64,000 nucleotides of DNA, from contig NZ_JAKVIP010000006.1 of assembly GCF_022601875.1 (NCBI RefSeq), forward strand, positions 116,211 through 180,210, written 5' to 3'. This stretch comes from Chryseobacterium sp. SSA4.19 (GTDB lineage: Bacteria > Bacteroidota > Bacteroidia > Flavobacteriales > Weeksellaceae). Every line of letters starts with the position of its first letter. Position 1 is the first letter of the stretch. The position numbers were made by a program, and so were the translations under genes. Below are positions 16,344 to 24,868 of this stretch, in pieces. A model generated the notes under the pieces. That model ran no database searches. It was given only the letters and a program-made list of their open reading frames with translations, and had not been told where the DNA came from.

Positions 16344-16411
16344 AAAACAATCTTCAAATATGAAGGCAATTATCTTTAATATTTAAATCTTTAATTTTTT
16401 AATCAGAAAGC

Positions 16412-17257
16412 TTACCAGTCTCTTTTTCTTAAAATCCAGTACGATCCGAAGATGAAAATTCCACACCACACCAGGCAGGCAATCATGCTTTCCGTAGGAT
16501 AGTGGAATTCGTATTTCATTCCCATCATCTTGGCCATATTCAGCCTCATCATCGGATTAGGGATAAGGCTCGACATACTTTCAAGCGGTAATAGATGAGT
16601 GAAAAAAAAGTCGTTCTGAAGAACCTCGTTTCTCTGAGGTCCCTGAAGTCCTTTTACTTTGGTAAATACTTCTACCGCTGATAAAATTCCTTCGGCAATC
16701 CAGAATACAAATAAAGCAAGAAATACAAAAACCGATTTTCTCAGGAGAATCGAAAGGAACATCAGGAAACAGAAAAAAGTGAACAGTTTTACAAAATAAT
16801 TTCCAATAAAGAAAATTTCTCTGAAAACAGCTTCGGAAGCTGTGGTTTTAGAATAATGATATCCCAGAAACATGGTAATGGCAAAGACCATAACTGTGGA
16901 AACAATAGTGAAAATAGATATGGTTAATAGCTTTGAATTGATAAATTCTGTCCTGCTCAGTCCGTCAATCGTATTCTGTTTAAACATCCGGTTGCTGAAT
17001 TCCTGGCAGATGGAAAAAACAATAATCAGCCCCAGGAATATTTTAAGAAGAGCAACAATCCACGTTGTAAAATTCCAGATTTCAGGGAAGTTATAGATGC
17101 CTTCCTCTTTCAGATTGATGGTTCCTCCAAAAAGATCAAAATCAATTAACCCGATGAAGAGCAATGCAATAAGAATCACAAAGTAAAGTGCCGTAAAAAT
17201 CTTGAAGGGCCTGTAATTCAGATTTTTGTAATATTCTAGTTTTAATAGTTTGGTCAT
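16412..17257 (-). CDS. ABC-2 type transporter permease
   Basis: A 281-residue inner-membrane permease with six hydrophobic segments: about residues 20-40, 65-85, 108-130, 150-170, 172-195 and 255-275. The second is preceded by a large extracytoplasmic loop (GTINLKEEGIYNFPEIWNF). The pattern NRMFKQNTIDGLSRTEFINSKLL after the second helix is typical of ABC-2 exporters of the bacitracin/lantibiotic or gliding-motility type. Its start is 2 bases from the ATPase stop, so the two are translationally coupled. Substrate unknown; with the ATPase it should form a simple two-gene exporter. Confidence 0.85.
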   Translation of the reverse strand: MTKLLKLEYYKNLNYRPFKIFTALYFVILIALLFIGLIDFDLFGGTINLKEEGIYNFPEIWNFTTWIVALLKIFLGLIIVFSICQEFSNRMFKQNTIDGLSRTEFINSKLLTISIFTIVSTVMVFAITMFLGYHYSKTTASEAVFREIFFIGNYFVKLFTFFCFLMFLSILLRKSVFVFLALFVFWIAEGILSAVEVFTKVKGLQGPQRNEVLQNDFFFTHLLPLESMSSLIPNPMMRLNMAKMMGMKYEFHYPTESMIACLVWCGIFIFGSYWILRKRDW

Positions 17258-17259
17258 GA

Positions 17260-18162
17260 TTAATGCGTGTTTTTTACAAGTTCAAGGAATTGGGATTCAA
17301 GAGACATTTTCTTTTTATTCAGATGAGAAAGGTAAATTCCTTTTTCAGCCAGCTTCTGATTAAGAAGGGATGCAGAGATTGAGGCATCATCCCGGATCTG
17401 GGCTTTCAGCACATCGCCTTCCTGTTTTACGGAAGTGAACCATTGAAGTTCTTCCAGCGCACTCATCAGTAAAGTATTATTGTCTGCCTTTAACTCAAAA
17501 TATCCATTGTTCGTAGTGATTTCATCCACTCTTCCCGAATAAATGGCATTTCCTTCCTTTAAAACAATCACATGGCTGCAAATCTTTTCAATTTCATCCA
17601 GAAGGTGACTGGCAATAATGATGGTAATGCCCTGCTTGGCGATATTGCTGATGATTTCGCGGATCTGGATAATTCCTTCAGGGTCAAGTCCGTTGGTAGG
17701 CTCATCCAGAATCATAACCTCAGGGTTGTTAAGCATGGCAGAAGCAATGGCGAGACGCTGTTTCATTCCTAAAGAAAAAGTTTTAAACGTATCTTTTTTT
17801 CTGTCTAAAAGATTTACTGTTTGTAAAACTTCATCAATTCTTTTGTGGGGTGTTCCCTTGATTTCAGCTACAATTTTAAGATTGGTCTCTGCACTCAGGT
17901 AAGGATAGAAATTCGGCTGTTCGATGATGGCTCCTATTTTTTTAAGCGTATCCGGATCAGTTCCCTTTTTTCCGAACCAGTACCATTCTCCGCTTGTCGG
18001 GTTAATGGTAGAAAGCAGCATTCCGAAAGTAGTGGATTTCCCGCTTCCGTTCGGGCCTAAAAGTCCGTAAACGTTCCCTCTTTCTACATCAAAGGAAATA
18101 TTGTTGACTACGGTTCTCCTGAATTTTTTAGTCAGATTCTTGACAGATAAAATTTTTTCCAT
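17260..18162 (-). CDS. ABC transporter ATP-binding protein
   Basis: A 300-residue ATPase powering the adjacent permease. Walker A GPNGSGKST (residues 36-44), Q-loop in IIEQPNFYP, signature SLGMKQRLAIASAML, Walker B VMILDEPTNGLD and the switch histidine in IIASHLLDEIEK are all intact. The C-terminal ~80 residues are the divergent tail common in BcrA/YxlF-like ATPases. It is the first gene of the leftward pair. Transport direction is presumably export. Nothing abnormal is seen. Confidence 0.93.
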   Translation of the reverse strand: MEKILSVKNLTKKFRRTVVNNISFDVERGNVYGLLGPNGSGKSTTFGMLLSTINPTSGEWYWFGKKGTDPDTLKKIGAIIEQPNFYPYLSAETNLKIVAEIKGTPHKRIDEVLQTVNLLDRKKDTFKTFSLGMKQRLAIASAMLNNPEVMILDEPTNGLDPEGIIQIREIISNIAKQGITIIIASHLLDEIEKICSHVIVLKEGNAIYSGRVDEITTNNGYFELKADNNTLLMSALEELQWFTSVKQEGDVLKAQIRDDASISASLLNQKLAEKGIYLSHLNKKKMSLESQFLELVKNTH

Positions 18163-18211
18163 GTAATTTGTTTTACTCTATAATAGTCTCTGGAGGTTGT
18201 GAATTGTTACA

Positions 18212-18278
18212 AAACCGTTTCATAAATACTTTGGATCGATTATATTTGTTTCTTACTTAAAATCAATTCAAACGGTTT
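18212..18278. promoter_or_regulatory. Paired AAACSGTTT motif flanking the AAA ATPase promoter
   Basis: AAACCGTTT (18212-18220) and AAACGGTTT (18270-18278) are exact reverse complements. They bracket the -7 box at 18241, between the divergent ABC operon and AAA gene. They could be operator half-sites or stem arms. Confidence 0.3.
18241..18248 (+). promoter_or_regulatory. -7 box of the AAA ATPase gene
   Basis: TATATTTG fits TAnnTTTG exactly, 76 bases before the ATG. No -33 box is obvious. Confidence 0.4.
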
Positions 18279-18324
18279 CCTGATTTCTCAAAATTCATTA
18301 TATTTATTGTATTAATAGGTAATT

Positions 18325-19680
18325 ATGAAATTGATTGAACTTGCTCAGGAGCTTGAAGTATCTGCCGAAGCCATCAAACAGTTTATCCAGGATTTTGATC
18401 TTGAACTTGGTGAATGCATCAGCACGAATTTTGAAGTAAAAAAGGATTTTGAAAAATTCGCCCGTGAAAATATAGACTTTTTAAAACGTTATGAAAAAGA
18501 TCTGGGTAAAATAAAAACACCGGATCAGATTGCCGATAAAATCAATCAGCCAAAAGAAAAAGTAGAAGAAGCCATAAAGGAAATAACCCCGAATATTTTC
18601 GACAACGGGTTTTTTAAATCTTCCGTTTCAAGTTACGGCATAGACAATAAACTGGGTGGAAACTATCAGTTTGTCTACAACTATTTCGGCCATACCACCA
18701 GCCTTCAGAAAAGAGATTTTATAGGATACCGCGATCTGTTTTTCTTTATTTCCGGTGTTCTAGAGCCTTTTATAAATCCGCAGCAGATCAAAGACTGGGG
18801 AATCAATAAGCCGGTAGGAATTATTTTATATGGTCCTCCGGGGAGCGGTAAGATTTTCTGGGCTAAAAAGATTGCGGAAATTATAGGGTATCAGTTTAAA
18901 GAAGTAAAAAAACATTATCTGGGAACCTCTTTTATAGACGGAAATCAAATCAATTTCAATGATTTTCTGGTAACCATGATGAAAGAAGATAAAGTCATGC
19001 TGTTCCTTGATGATTTTGATGAAATTATGATGGCAAGAAAAGCGGAAAATAATATTGCTTCCTGTAATCTTGAAACCCAGGAGATTATTCTTCATTACAT
19101 TTCAAAATTCGAACAGGAAAATGTCCTGATGGTGGGTTCTGCCACTTCTGTTTCAGATATCGATGAAGAAATCATTGCTCCGGGAAGGTTCGATGTTATG
19201 ATTCCGGTATTTCCGCCTAACCTTGCAGAACGGTCGGAGATTATCCTGTATGCCATGACCAAAAATCTGGACAAGGATTCCCTTTTATATAAAATTTTAA
19301 AAAATAATAAGGCAGACCAGATTCCTTTCTGGAATGGAGTTTCCTCCAGTATGAAGGTATTCAGCAATACCATGCTGATCGATTTTACTCAAAGCCTGAA
19401 GAAACGGATCAAACATCTGTATTACAAAACCGGAAATGAAAAACTGAAGATTGATAAAACTCTTCTTGATGGAGCTTTGCGTGACGCGGCCGGAAAACTT
19501 ACAGGGGAATATTTAGATCAGATAGCAGAATTTTTAAGAGATGTTTCCATCAATAACGCTGACCAATTCCAATACAGGATGCATGGTTTAAAGGCTGAAC
19601 TGGACTCTTACAAAGCGGTAGAAGAACCTAGAAGAATCATTGGTTTCCATCACAATGACGAAGAAAAGCCGAAACATTAA
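18325..19680 (+). CDS. AAA-family ATPase with IF2N-like N-terminus and altered Walker motifs
   Basis: A 451-residue cytosolic protein. Residues 1-55 (LAQELEVSAEAIKQFIQDF) look like the small helical domain at the N-terminus of initiation factor 2. A linker leads to one AAA domain (about 150-340). The P-loop reads GPPGSGKI (170-177), with isoleucine where the Mg2+-binding Thr/Ser is expected. Walker B reads LFLDDFDE, with D230 at the usual catalytic glutamate position. The arginine-finger-type segment APGRFD is kept. ATP may be bound but hydrolysed poorly. It lies between an ABC exporter and prfB, with its own -7 box. The partner is unknown; a link to translation is only suggested by the N-domain and by prfB next door. 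Confidence 0.8.
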   Translation: MKLIELAQELEVSAEAIKQFIQDFDLELGECISTNFEVKKDFEKFARENIDFLKRYEKDLGKIKTPDQIADKINQPKEKVEEAIKEITPNIFDNGFFKSSVSSYGIDNKLGGNYQFVYNYFGHTTSLQKRDFIGYRDLFFFISGVLEPFINPQQIKDWGINKPVGIILYGPPGSGKIFWAKKIAEIIGYQFKEVKKHYLGTSFIDGNQINFNDFLVTMMKEDKVMLFLDDFDEIMMARKAENNIASCNLETQEIILHYISKFEQENVLMVGSATSVSDIDEEIIAPGRFDVMIPVFPPNLAERSEIILYAMTKNLDKDSLLYKILKNNKADQIPFWNGVSSSMKVFSNTMLIDFTQSLKKRIKHLYYKTGNEKLKIDKTLLDGALRDAAGKLTGEYLDQIAEFLRDVSINNADQFQYRMHGLKAELDSYKAVEEPRRIIGFHHNDEEKPKH

Positions 19681-19787
19681 TTAGTAATAGGAATCAATTA
19701 ATAGATCCTGGATACAGATTTGCGGAATAAATACATCATTGACCGCTCAGAAGAAATGTGTTATCTCCTGTTTTAAACAAATATCCG

Positions 19788-19795
19788 TATTTTTG
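19788..19795 (+). promoter_or_regulatory. -7 box of prfB
   Basis: TATTTTTG, an exact TAnnTTTG, 17 bases before the GTG start of prfB; it supports that start over any upstream one. Confidence 0.5.
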
Positions 19796-19812
19796 CCAAA
19801 AATAAAATATTC

Positions 19813-20925
19813 GTGATCAACAACGACCATATAAAAGAAACACAATCGAGAATTAAAGACCTGCATAAGTACCTTCAGATCGATAAGAAGAAGATAGAAA
19901 TTGCCAATGATGATGAGAAAACTGCCGCACCGGAATTCTGGGATCACCCGAAAGATGCGGAAGCGTTTTTAAAGCAGCTACGCTCCAAGAAAAAATGGGT
20001 GGAAGCTTATGATGAAATTAGTACACAGTTCGAAGATTTGCAGGTACTGGCGGAGTTTGCAAAAGAAGATCCTGATTCTGAAAAAGAGCTGGATGAAACA
20101 TTCCCCAATCTGGTTGAAAAAATCGAAGATCTGGAATTTAAAAACATGCTCTCCAATGAAGGCGATGAGCTTTCTGCCGTTTTACAGATTACCGCAGGTG
20201 CCGGAGGAACGGAAAGTTGCGACTGGGCGTCCATGCTGATGAGAATGTATACCATGTGGGCAGAAAAGCAGGGCTATAAAATCCGTGAGCTGAACTTTCA
20301 GGAAGGTGACGTTGCAGGGGTAAAAACGGTGACTTTGGAAATTGAGGGCGAATTTGCATTCGGGTACCTGAGAGGGGAAAATGGTGTTCACCGGCTGGTG
20401 AGGATTTCACCTTTTGATTCCAACGCAAAGCGGCATACGAGCTTTGTTTCGGTGTACGTGTATCCATTGGTAGATGACACCATTGAAATCAATATCAATC
20501 CTGCAGATATCAGTTTTGAAACGATGAGGTCTTCGGGTGCAGGAGGGCAGAACGTGAACAAAGTTGAAACCGCTGTGCGTCTTCGTCACGCTCCGACAGG
20601 GATCATCATTGAGAACTCCGAGTCCCGTTCACAGCTTCAGAACAAGGAAAAAGCAATGCAGTTGCTTCGTTCAAGATTGTATGAAATGGAGCTGGAAGAA
20701 CGCCTGAAAGCCCGTAATGAAATTGAAGCCGGCAAAATGAAGATCGAATGGGGAAGTCAGATCAGGAACTACGTATTGCACCCTTATAAATTGATAAAAG
20801 ATGTAAGGTCAGGATATGAGACTTCTGATGTGGATTCTGTCATGAACGGGAATATCACTCCTTTCCTGAAAGCGTTTCTGATGGCTGATGGAACGGCGGT
20901 TTCTGATGATGATATGGAATTATAG
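19813..20925 (+). CDS. prfB: Peptide chain release factor 2
   Basis: Terminates translation at UGA and UAA. The SPF codon-recognition tripeptide is at residues 199-201 (RISPFDSN) and the peptidyl-hydrolysis GGQ at 244-246 ([12 protein letters not shown]). The domain I helical bundle (residues 1-100) is complete. In many bacteria prfB is interrupted by an in-frame UGA near codon 25 and needs a +1 frameshift; here the region reads [15 protein letters not shown] in one uninterrupted frame, so the autoregulatory frameshift is absent. Translation starts at GTG 19813, supported by the -7 box just upstream. It is probably monocistronic. 370 residues is the normal length. Confidence 0.97.
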   Translation: MINNDHIKETQSRIKDLHKYLQIDKKKIEIANDDEKTAAPEFWDHPKDAEAFLKQLRSKKKWVEAYDEISTQFEDLQVLAEFAKEDPDSEKELDETFPNLVEKIEDLEFKNMLSNEGDELSAVLQITAGAGGTESCDWASMLMRMYTMWAEKQGYKIRELNFQEGDVAGVKTVTLEIEGEFAFGYLRGENGVHRLVRISPFDSNAKRHTSFVSVYVYPLVDDTIEININPADISFETMRSSGAGGQNVNKVETAVRLRHAPTGIIIENSESRSQLQNKEKAMQLLRSRLYEMELEERLKARNEIEAGKMKIEWGSQIRNYVLHPYKLIKDVRSGYETSDVDSVMNGNITPFLKAFLMADGTAVSDDDMEL

Positions 20926-20986
20926 ATGCCTAGTTTAATTTTAGTTAAAATCTTATAATATATTTCCTTTTGATCTTTATTAAGCT

Positions 20987-20994
20987 TATTTTTG
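20987..20994 (+). promoter_or_regulatory. -7 box of the DedA gene
   Basis: TATTTTTG (exact TAnnTTTG), 16 bases before the ATG at 21011. A TTTG at 20969 is only 14 bases upstream, shorter than usual for a -33 box. Confidence 0.45.
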
Positions 20995-21010
20995 TTACTT
21001 ATCAAAATGT

Positions 21011-21715
21011 ATGGAAGATTTCAATAATTGGAAAGATTTATTAAACCCGGAATTTTATATAGATAACGGTGGATTTTGGTTGATTTTATTCATTGTGTTT
21101 GCCGAAACGGGTTTATTTATAGGCTTCTTTCTTCCTGGAGATTCTTTGCTTTTCGTGTCGGGGATTTATGCGGTTAAGATTATTTCTGAAACTTTCGGAT
21201 CCACGGGCAGTGATTTTTTAGATACTACCATTCTGGCTTCATGCGTAGCCATTGCAGCAATTATCGGCAATGAGATAGGATACTATTTCGGGCTTAAAAC
21301 CGGCCCTGCCCTGTACAAAAAGAAGGATACGATGCTTTTTAAGAAAAAATATCTGTATCAGGCTCATGATTTCTTTGAAAAAAACGGCGCATTAGCGATC
21401 ATTATGGCAAGATTTTTACCGGTGGTGAGGACATTTACTCCTATTGTTGCCGGGATTGTAAGGATGAATAAAAAAGAATTCCTCAGAGATAATATTATCG
21501 GAGCGGTACTTTGGTCCTTTCTCTTGATCTTTGCAGGTCATTATCTGGATAAACTATTCATGGATCAGTTTGGGATTGACCTTAAAAAGAAACTTGAACT
21601 TATTATCATCGTTATTGTACTGGTTACCACCTTGCCGATTATTATTAAATTCCTATTCGGTAAAAAGCAGGATTTTTCTAAGTACGAGAATCATAACTTC
21701 GATGAAGAGAAATAA
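21011..21715 (+). CDS. DedA family (VTT domain) inner-membrane protein
   Basis: A 234-residue membrane protein of the DedA/SNARE-associated family, members of which act as undecaprenyl-phosphate or phospholipid flippases. Hallmarks are ETGLFIGFFLPGDSLLFVSG (about residues 32-51), the amphipathic re-entrant region and ARFLPVVRTFTPIVAGIVRM (about 137-156) with its conserved R and P residues, then AVLWSFLLIFAGHYL. A short basic cytosolic tail follows. It has its own -7 box and a strong terminator. Exact lipid substrate cannot be told from sequence. Confidence 0.92.
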   Translation: MEDFNNWKDLLNPEFYIDNGGFWLILFIVFAETGLFIGFFLPGDSLLFVSGIYAVKIISETFGSTGSDFLDTTILASCVAIAAIIGNEIGYYFGLKTGPALYKKKDTMLFKKKYLYQAHDFFEKNGALAIIMARFLPVVRTFTPIVAGIVRMNKKEFLRDNIIGAVLWSFLLIFAGHYLDKLFMDQFGIDLKKKLELIIIVIVLVTTLPIIIKFLFGKKQDFSKYENHNFDEEK

Positions 21716-21736
21716 ATAAGATAAAAATGAATAACC

Positions 21737-21766
21737 AACCTGTTCCTTTGAGCAGGTTATTTTTTT
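21737..21766 (+). terminator. Terminator of the DedA gene
   Basis: AACCTGTTC / GAGCAGGTT stem (one G-U pair) with a CTTT loop, followed by ATTTTTTT. Confidence 0.88.
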
Positions 21767-21779
21767 ATTAATAAATCAT

Positions 21780-22652
21780 TCAATTCCTGATCCATTCCAG
21801 GATATTAGGGTAAATAATACTCTCTCTCTTTCTTTTGCTGAAAAACCGCGGAACGTGTCCTGTATTTTCCATAAAAATTAATTTGTGGGGAATGTTTTGT
21901 GCTGTTAAAGCGGAATCCAGAGCCAGACCTTGCTTCTGATTAACTAAAAAATCCGTATTTCCCTGAAATAAGAGGGTAGGGACATGACAAACATTATATA
22001 GAGGACTTGCTTTCTTAAATTCTTCAGACAGATTCTTACGGTCAAATTTTTCGCCTACCATTTTCTGAATGGTCGGTGAAGAATATTTCGAATAAAAAGA
22101 GTGCAGGTAACTTGGAGAATAAAAGTCTGTAGGGCCACTGAGAGAAATGATTTTTTTGACTTGTTCCGGATGCTGATAGCCATATAACAAAGACAGATGC
22201 CCTCCGGAACTTTCTCCCAATAGAATATAATGATCAGGCTGAAGTTCAGCTTTTCCCGCCAATTCATTGAATTTTTCGATCGCAGACCGGATATCTTCCA
22301 ACTGTTCCCGGTAAGTGATTTTTTTTGATTTTGAAACCAGCCTGTAATTCATATTGATACTCGGAATATGATTCTTAAAAAGCATTTTCTGAATCTGGAT
22401 CATGTGTTCTTTTTTTCCCAGGCTCCATGCACCACCATGAACAATGAGGATGACAGGAGAATTTTCAGGATAACCGGATGGAAGAAAAACATCCATCTTC
22501 TGCTTTTTATGTGCTCCGTATTTCAGGTTGTAGATTTTTTGCTCATTGTCCGTACCCACCCAAACTTTGAATTTTCTTGTATTACAAGAACTCAACGCAA
22601 AGCTAATTAATCCTAAAACAAAAAAATGGTATTTGAGAATCAGCTTTTTCAT
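21780..22652 (-). CDS. Lipoprotein alpha/beta hydrolase (BD-FAE-like esterase)
   Basis: A 290-residue lipoprotein: signal peptide with lipobox LSSC (C23), then an alpha/beta hydrolase fold. The oxyanion HGG is at 72-74 (VHGGAWSLG), the nucleophile S148 in GESSG, and the acid and histidine are probably in FQGNTDFLV and NTGHVP. The arrangement matches carboxylesterases that remove acyl groups from sugars or other small esters (BD-FAE/esterase-lipase group). It is convergent with the DedA gene and stands alone. The natural substrate is unknown. Confidence 0.85.
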   Translation of the reverse strand: MKKLILKYHFFVLGLISFALSSCNTRKFKVWVGTDNEQKIYNLKYGAHKKQKMDVFLPSGYPENSPVILIVHGGAWSLGKKEHMIQIQKMLFKNHIPSINMNYRLVSKSKKITYREQLEDIRSAIEKFNELAGKAELQPDHYILLGESSGGHLSLLYGYQHPEQVKKIISLSGPTDFYSPSYLHSFYSKYSSPTIQKMVGEKFDRKNLSEEFKKASPLYNVCHVPTLLFQGNTDFLVNQKQGLALDSALTAQNIPHKLIFMENTGHVPRFFSKRKRESIIYPNILEWIRN

Positions 22653-22863
22653 AGAATAAATGTACTGAAAATATATACAGAACGGCAGTTTACAATCATG
22701 ATATTAAACAGGATAGAGATATTCGATGATCATTAATTCATAGTTCTAATTTTATTATAGCAATATTAATTATTTTAAAAACACTTAAGATATTTGTATC
22801 ACCAACGCTTAATATAATTTTTAAAACCTTTATCCAACTACAATATAAGTCGAATTAAATAAT

Positions 22864-22871
22864 TATTTTTG
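22864..22871 (+). promoter_or_regulatory. -7 box of the DUF808 gene
   Basis: TATTTTTG, exact TAnnTTTG, 34 bases before the ATG. The remainder of the 253-base gap to the divergent esterase is AT-rich with no gene seen. Confidence 0.45.
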
Positions 22872-22905
22872 CCTTTAACAATTATTAAAAAAATATTAAA
22901 AACGT

Positions 22906-23805
22906 ATGGCATCTGGTTTTTTTGCAATCTTAGATGATATCGCAGCACTGATGGATGATGTAGCGGTTACGAGTAAAATAGCCACTCAGAAAACGGCAGG
23001 GATTCTGGGGGATGATCTTGCGGTAAATGCTGAAAAAGCGACGGGATTTCTTTCTTCCCGGGAATTACCGGTATTGTGGGCCATCGCCAAAGGTTCATTT
23101 ATCAATAAGCTTATTATTTTACCTGTTGTTTTTTTAATTAACTGGCTGTACGCTCCCGCAATTAATTATGTGCTGATTCTAGGAGGATTATATTTATCTT
23201 TTGAAGGCGTTGAGAAGATCATAGAATTTCTTTTCCACCGTTCCAAAGAAGGACATGAGGTTGTGGAAGAAGTGGAAGTAACCGAAAAAAATTCAGAGGA
23301 AATAGAAAAAACTAAAATTAAATCTGCTATTACCACAGATTTTATTCTATCGATTGAGATTGTCATTATTGCTTTGGGAACAGTGCTGGAAGAAAGCCAT
23401 CCTTTCATTACGCAAATTCTGGTCACCAGTTTGGTGGCGTTTATTGCTACGGTAGGCGTATACGGGATTGTTGCTTTAATTGTAAGAATGGATGATGCGG
23501 GCTTTAAACTGATTAAAAAAAGCAATGATAAAGGATTTTTCGGGAAATTGGGACATCTGTTGGTAAAAGCTTTACCGATTGTTATCAAAGCATTGGGAGT
23601 GATCGGAACGATTGCTCTGATTATGGTTGCCGGTGGGATTTTTGCACACAGGATAGATTATTTTCACCATTTTTTACCGTCCTGGTCTTCCAGTAAAATT
23701 CTTACCATCCTGAAAGAAGTTATTTTAGGACTTGCAGGCGGATTGATTGCGGTTGCTCTTTTCACGATGGGAAAAGGGATGATATCTTTGGTGAAACGTA
23801 AATAA
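22906..23805 (+). CDS. DUF808 (YedI-type) inner-membrane protein
   Basis: A 299-residue protein with the characteristic DUF808 opening ASGFFAILDDIAALMDDVAV and TQKTAGILGDDLAVNAEKA, followed by about seven hydrophobic helices. The loop after helix 2 is charged (EEVEVTEKNSEEIEKTK). The family is widespread, including E. coli YedI, but without assigned function. It is a single gene between its -7 box and a strong terminator. The N-terminal 55 residues are soluble and highly conserved in the family. Confidence 0.9.
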   Translation: MASGFFAILDDIAALMDDVAVTSKIATQKTAGILGDDLAVNAEKATGFLSSRELPVLWAIAKGSFINKLIILPVVFLINWLYAPAINYVLILGGLYLSFEGVEKIIEFLFHRSKEGHEVVEEVEVTEKNSEEIEKTKIKSAITTDFILSIEIVIIALGTVLEESHPFITQILVTSLVAFIATVGVYGIVALIVRMDDAGFKLIKKSNDKGFFGKLGHLLVKALPIVIKALGVIGTIALIMVAGGIFAHRIDYFHHFLPSWSSSKILTILKEVILGLAGGLIAVALFTMGKGMISLVKRK

Positions 23806-23828
23806 TTTAGTTTAAATTTGGAATATAT

Positions 23829-23863
23829 AAAGCTTATGAACCGATCATAAGCTTTTGATTTTT
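23829..23863 (+). terminator. Terminator after the DUF808 gene
   Basis: A perfect 11-bp stem AAAGCTTATGA / TCATAAGCTTT (23829-23839 with 23845-23855) with loop ACCGA is followed by TGATTTTT. It ends directly before the acyltransferase ATG at 23864, ruling out a TTG start at 23855 that lies inside the stem. Confidence 0.8.
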
Positions 23864-24787
23864 ATGAGAAGTTTATCCATTGATATCCTGAAAATTATAC
23901 TGGCGGCATTTGTCGTTTGCCTTCATCTGCACATCCTGCGCGATTCTTATCCTTCGTTGAGCTATGTTTTTGTCAACGGGCTTTTCCGGATTGGGGTGCC
24001 GGTATTCCTGATTATTTCCGGTTACTTTTTTTTCTTTATCGATGATATTTCCAGATTGAAAAAGTGGTCGTTCAGAATATTTTTACTGTATATCATTTGG
24101 TCGGCGGTGTATATTCCTTTTTGGAAAGAAGATGACCGCTTTGTGCTGAATATTCTGTTTGGCTATCATCATTTATGGTATCTGATCGGGACTTTTTTTG
24201 CGGGATTGCTTTTATTTATGCTAAGGAAAATTCCGGTTGGAATATTAACGGCTGTCATTTTGTTTCTTTTTTGTTCCGGATATGCCATTCAGTATTTGGC
24301 AAACTCACATTATTTCAACGGTGAACCTGACACCTTGCTCAATTTATTTCCTACTTACAGAAACTTCTTGTTTGTTTGCTTTCCGTTTTTGGGAATCGGT
24401 TTTTTAATTAGAAAATTAGAAATCGATATCAAACAGAAGCCTTCCGCTTTAGTGGTATTTATTTCGGTTGGTCTCGTTGTTTTTGAAGCTTTTTTGAATT
24501 ATAGAGTTTTTAGTTTAAGCCGGAAAGAAAGTGTTGATTTATTATTTTCACTGCTCATCGCATGTCCTTTATTGTTTTTATATTGTAAAAACATCATCAT
24601 AAAAACGGATTCTAAAATTTTAGCAAGCCTTTCAACAGCGATCTATCTGATTCATCCATTGGTTATAGAATTTGTTTATAAATCGAATACAATCACATCC
24701 TTTCAAAATGTAGTTTTTATAATTCTTTTAACGGCAGCAAGTTTACTTTTGGTTTTTATGAACAGAAAAATAAAGTATTTGTTGTAA
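23864..24787 (+). CDS. Acyltransferase 3 family membrane protein
   Basis: A 307-residue inner-membrane O-acyltransferase. It starts MRSLSIDILKIILAAFVVCLH; the early IDILK...H arrangement and LFRIGVPVFLIISGYF are hallmarks of the OafA/Acyl_transf_3 family, which transfers acetyl or succinyl groups to extracytoplasmic glycans. About ten hydrophobic helices fill the protein; it lacks a periplasmic SGNH domain. I choose ATG 23864 because the earlier TTG falls in the upstream terminator stem. The ATG is immediately after that hairpin, so readthrough or an internal promoter must supply its mRNA. Acceptor unknown. Confidence 0.85.
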   Translation: MRSLSIDILKIILAAFVVCLHLHILRDSYPSLSYVFVNGLFRIGVPVFLIISGYFFFFIDDISRLKKWSFRIFLLYIIWSAVYIPFWKEDDRFVLNILFGYHHLWYLIGTFFAGLLLFMLRKIPVGILTAVILFLFCSGYAIQYLANSHYFNGEPDTLLNLFPTYRNFLFVCFPFLGIGFLIRKLEIDIKQKPSALVVFISVGLVVFEAFLNYRVFSLSRKESVDLLFSLLIACPLLFLYCKNIIIKTDSKILASLSTAIYLIHPLVIEFVYKSNTITSFQNVVFIILLTAASLLLVFMNRKIKYLL

Positions 24788-24847
24788 CCTGAATATAATG
24801 ATCCGTTATTTGAGAAATTCGGTTACAGAAACCTTATTTTATTGAAT

Positions 24848-24855
24848 TATATTTG
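24848..24855 (+). promoter_or_regulatory. -7 box of the delta-60 repeat gene
   Basis: TATATTTG (exact TAnnTTTG), 13 bases before ATG 24869. An upstream in-frame ATG at 24842 precedes the box and is excluded. Confidence 0.5.
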
Positions 24856-24868
24856 CAAAAATTTAGAT

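Noticed and set aside
23166..23588. 140-codon minus-strand ORF inside the DUF808 gene.
   Set aside because: Shadow of a strongly supported coding frame; no start signal or homology pattern.
23855..23863. TTG start for the acyltransferase.
   Set aside because: It lies in the right arm of the terminator hairpin; ATG 23864 gives the conserved N-terminus.
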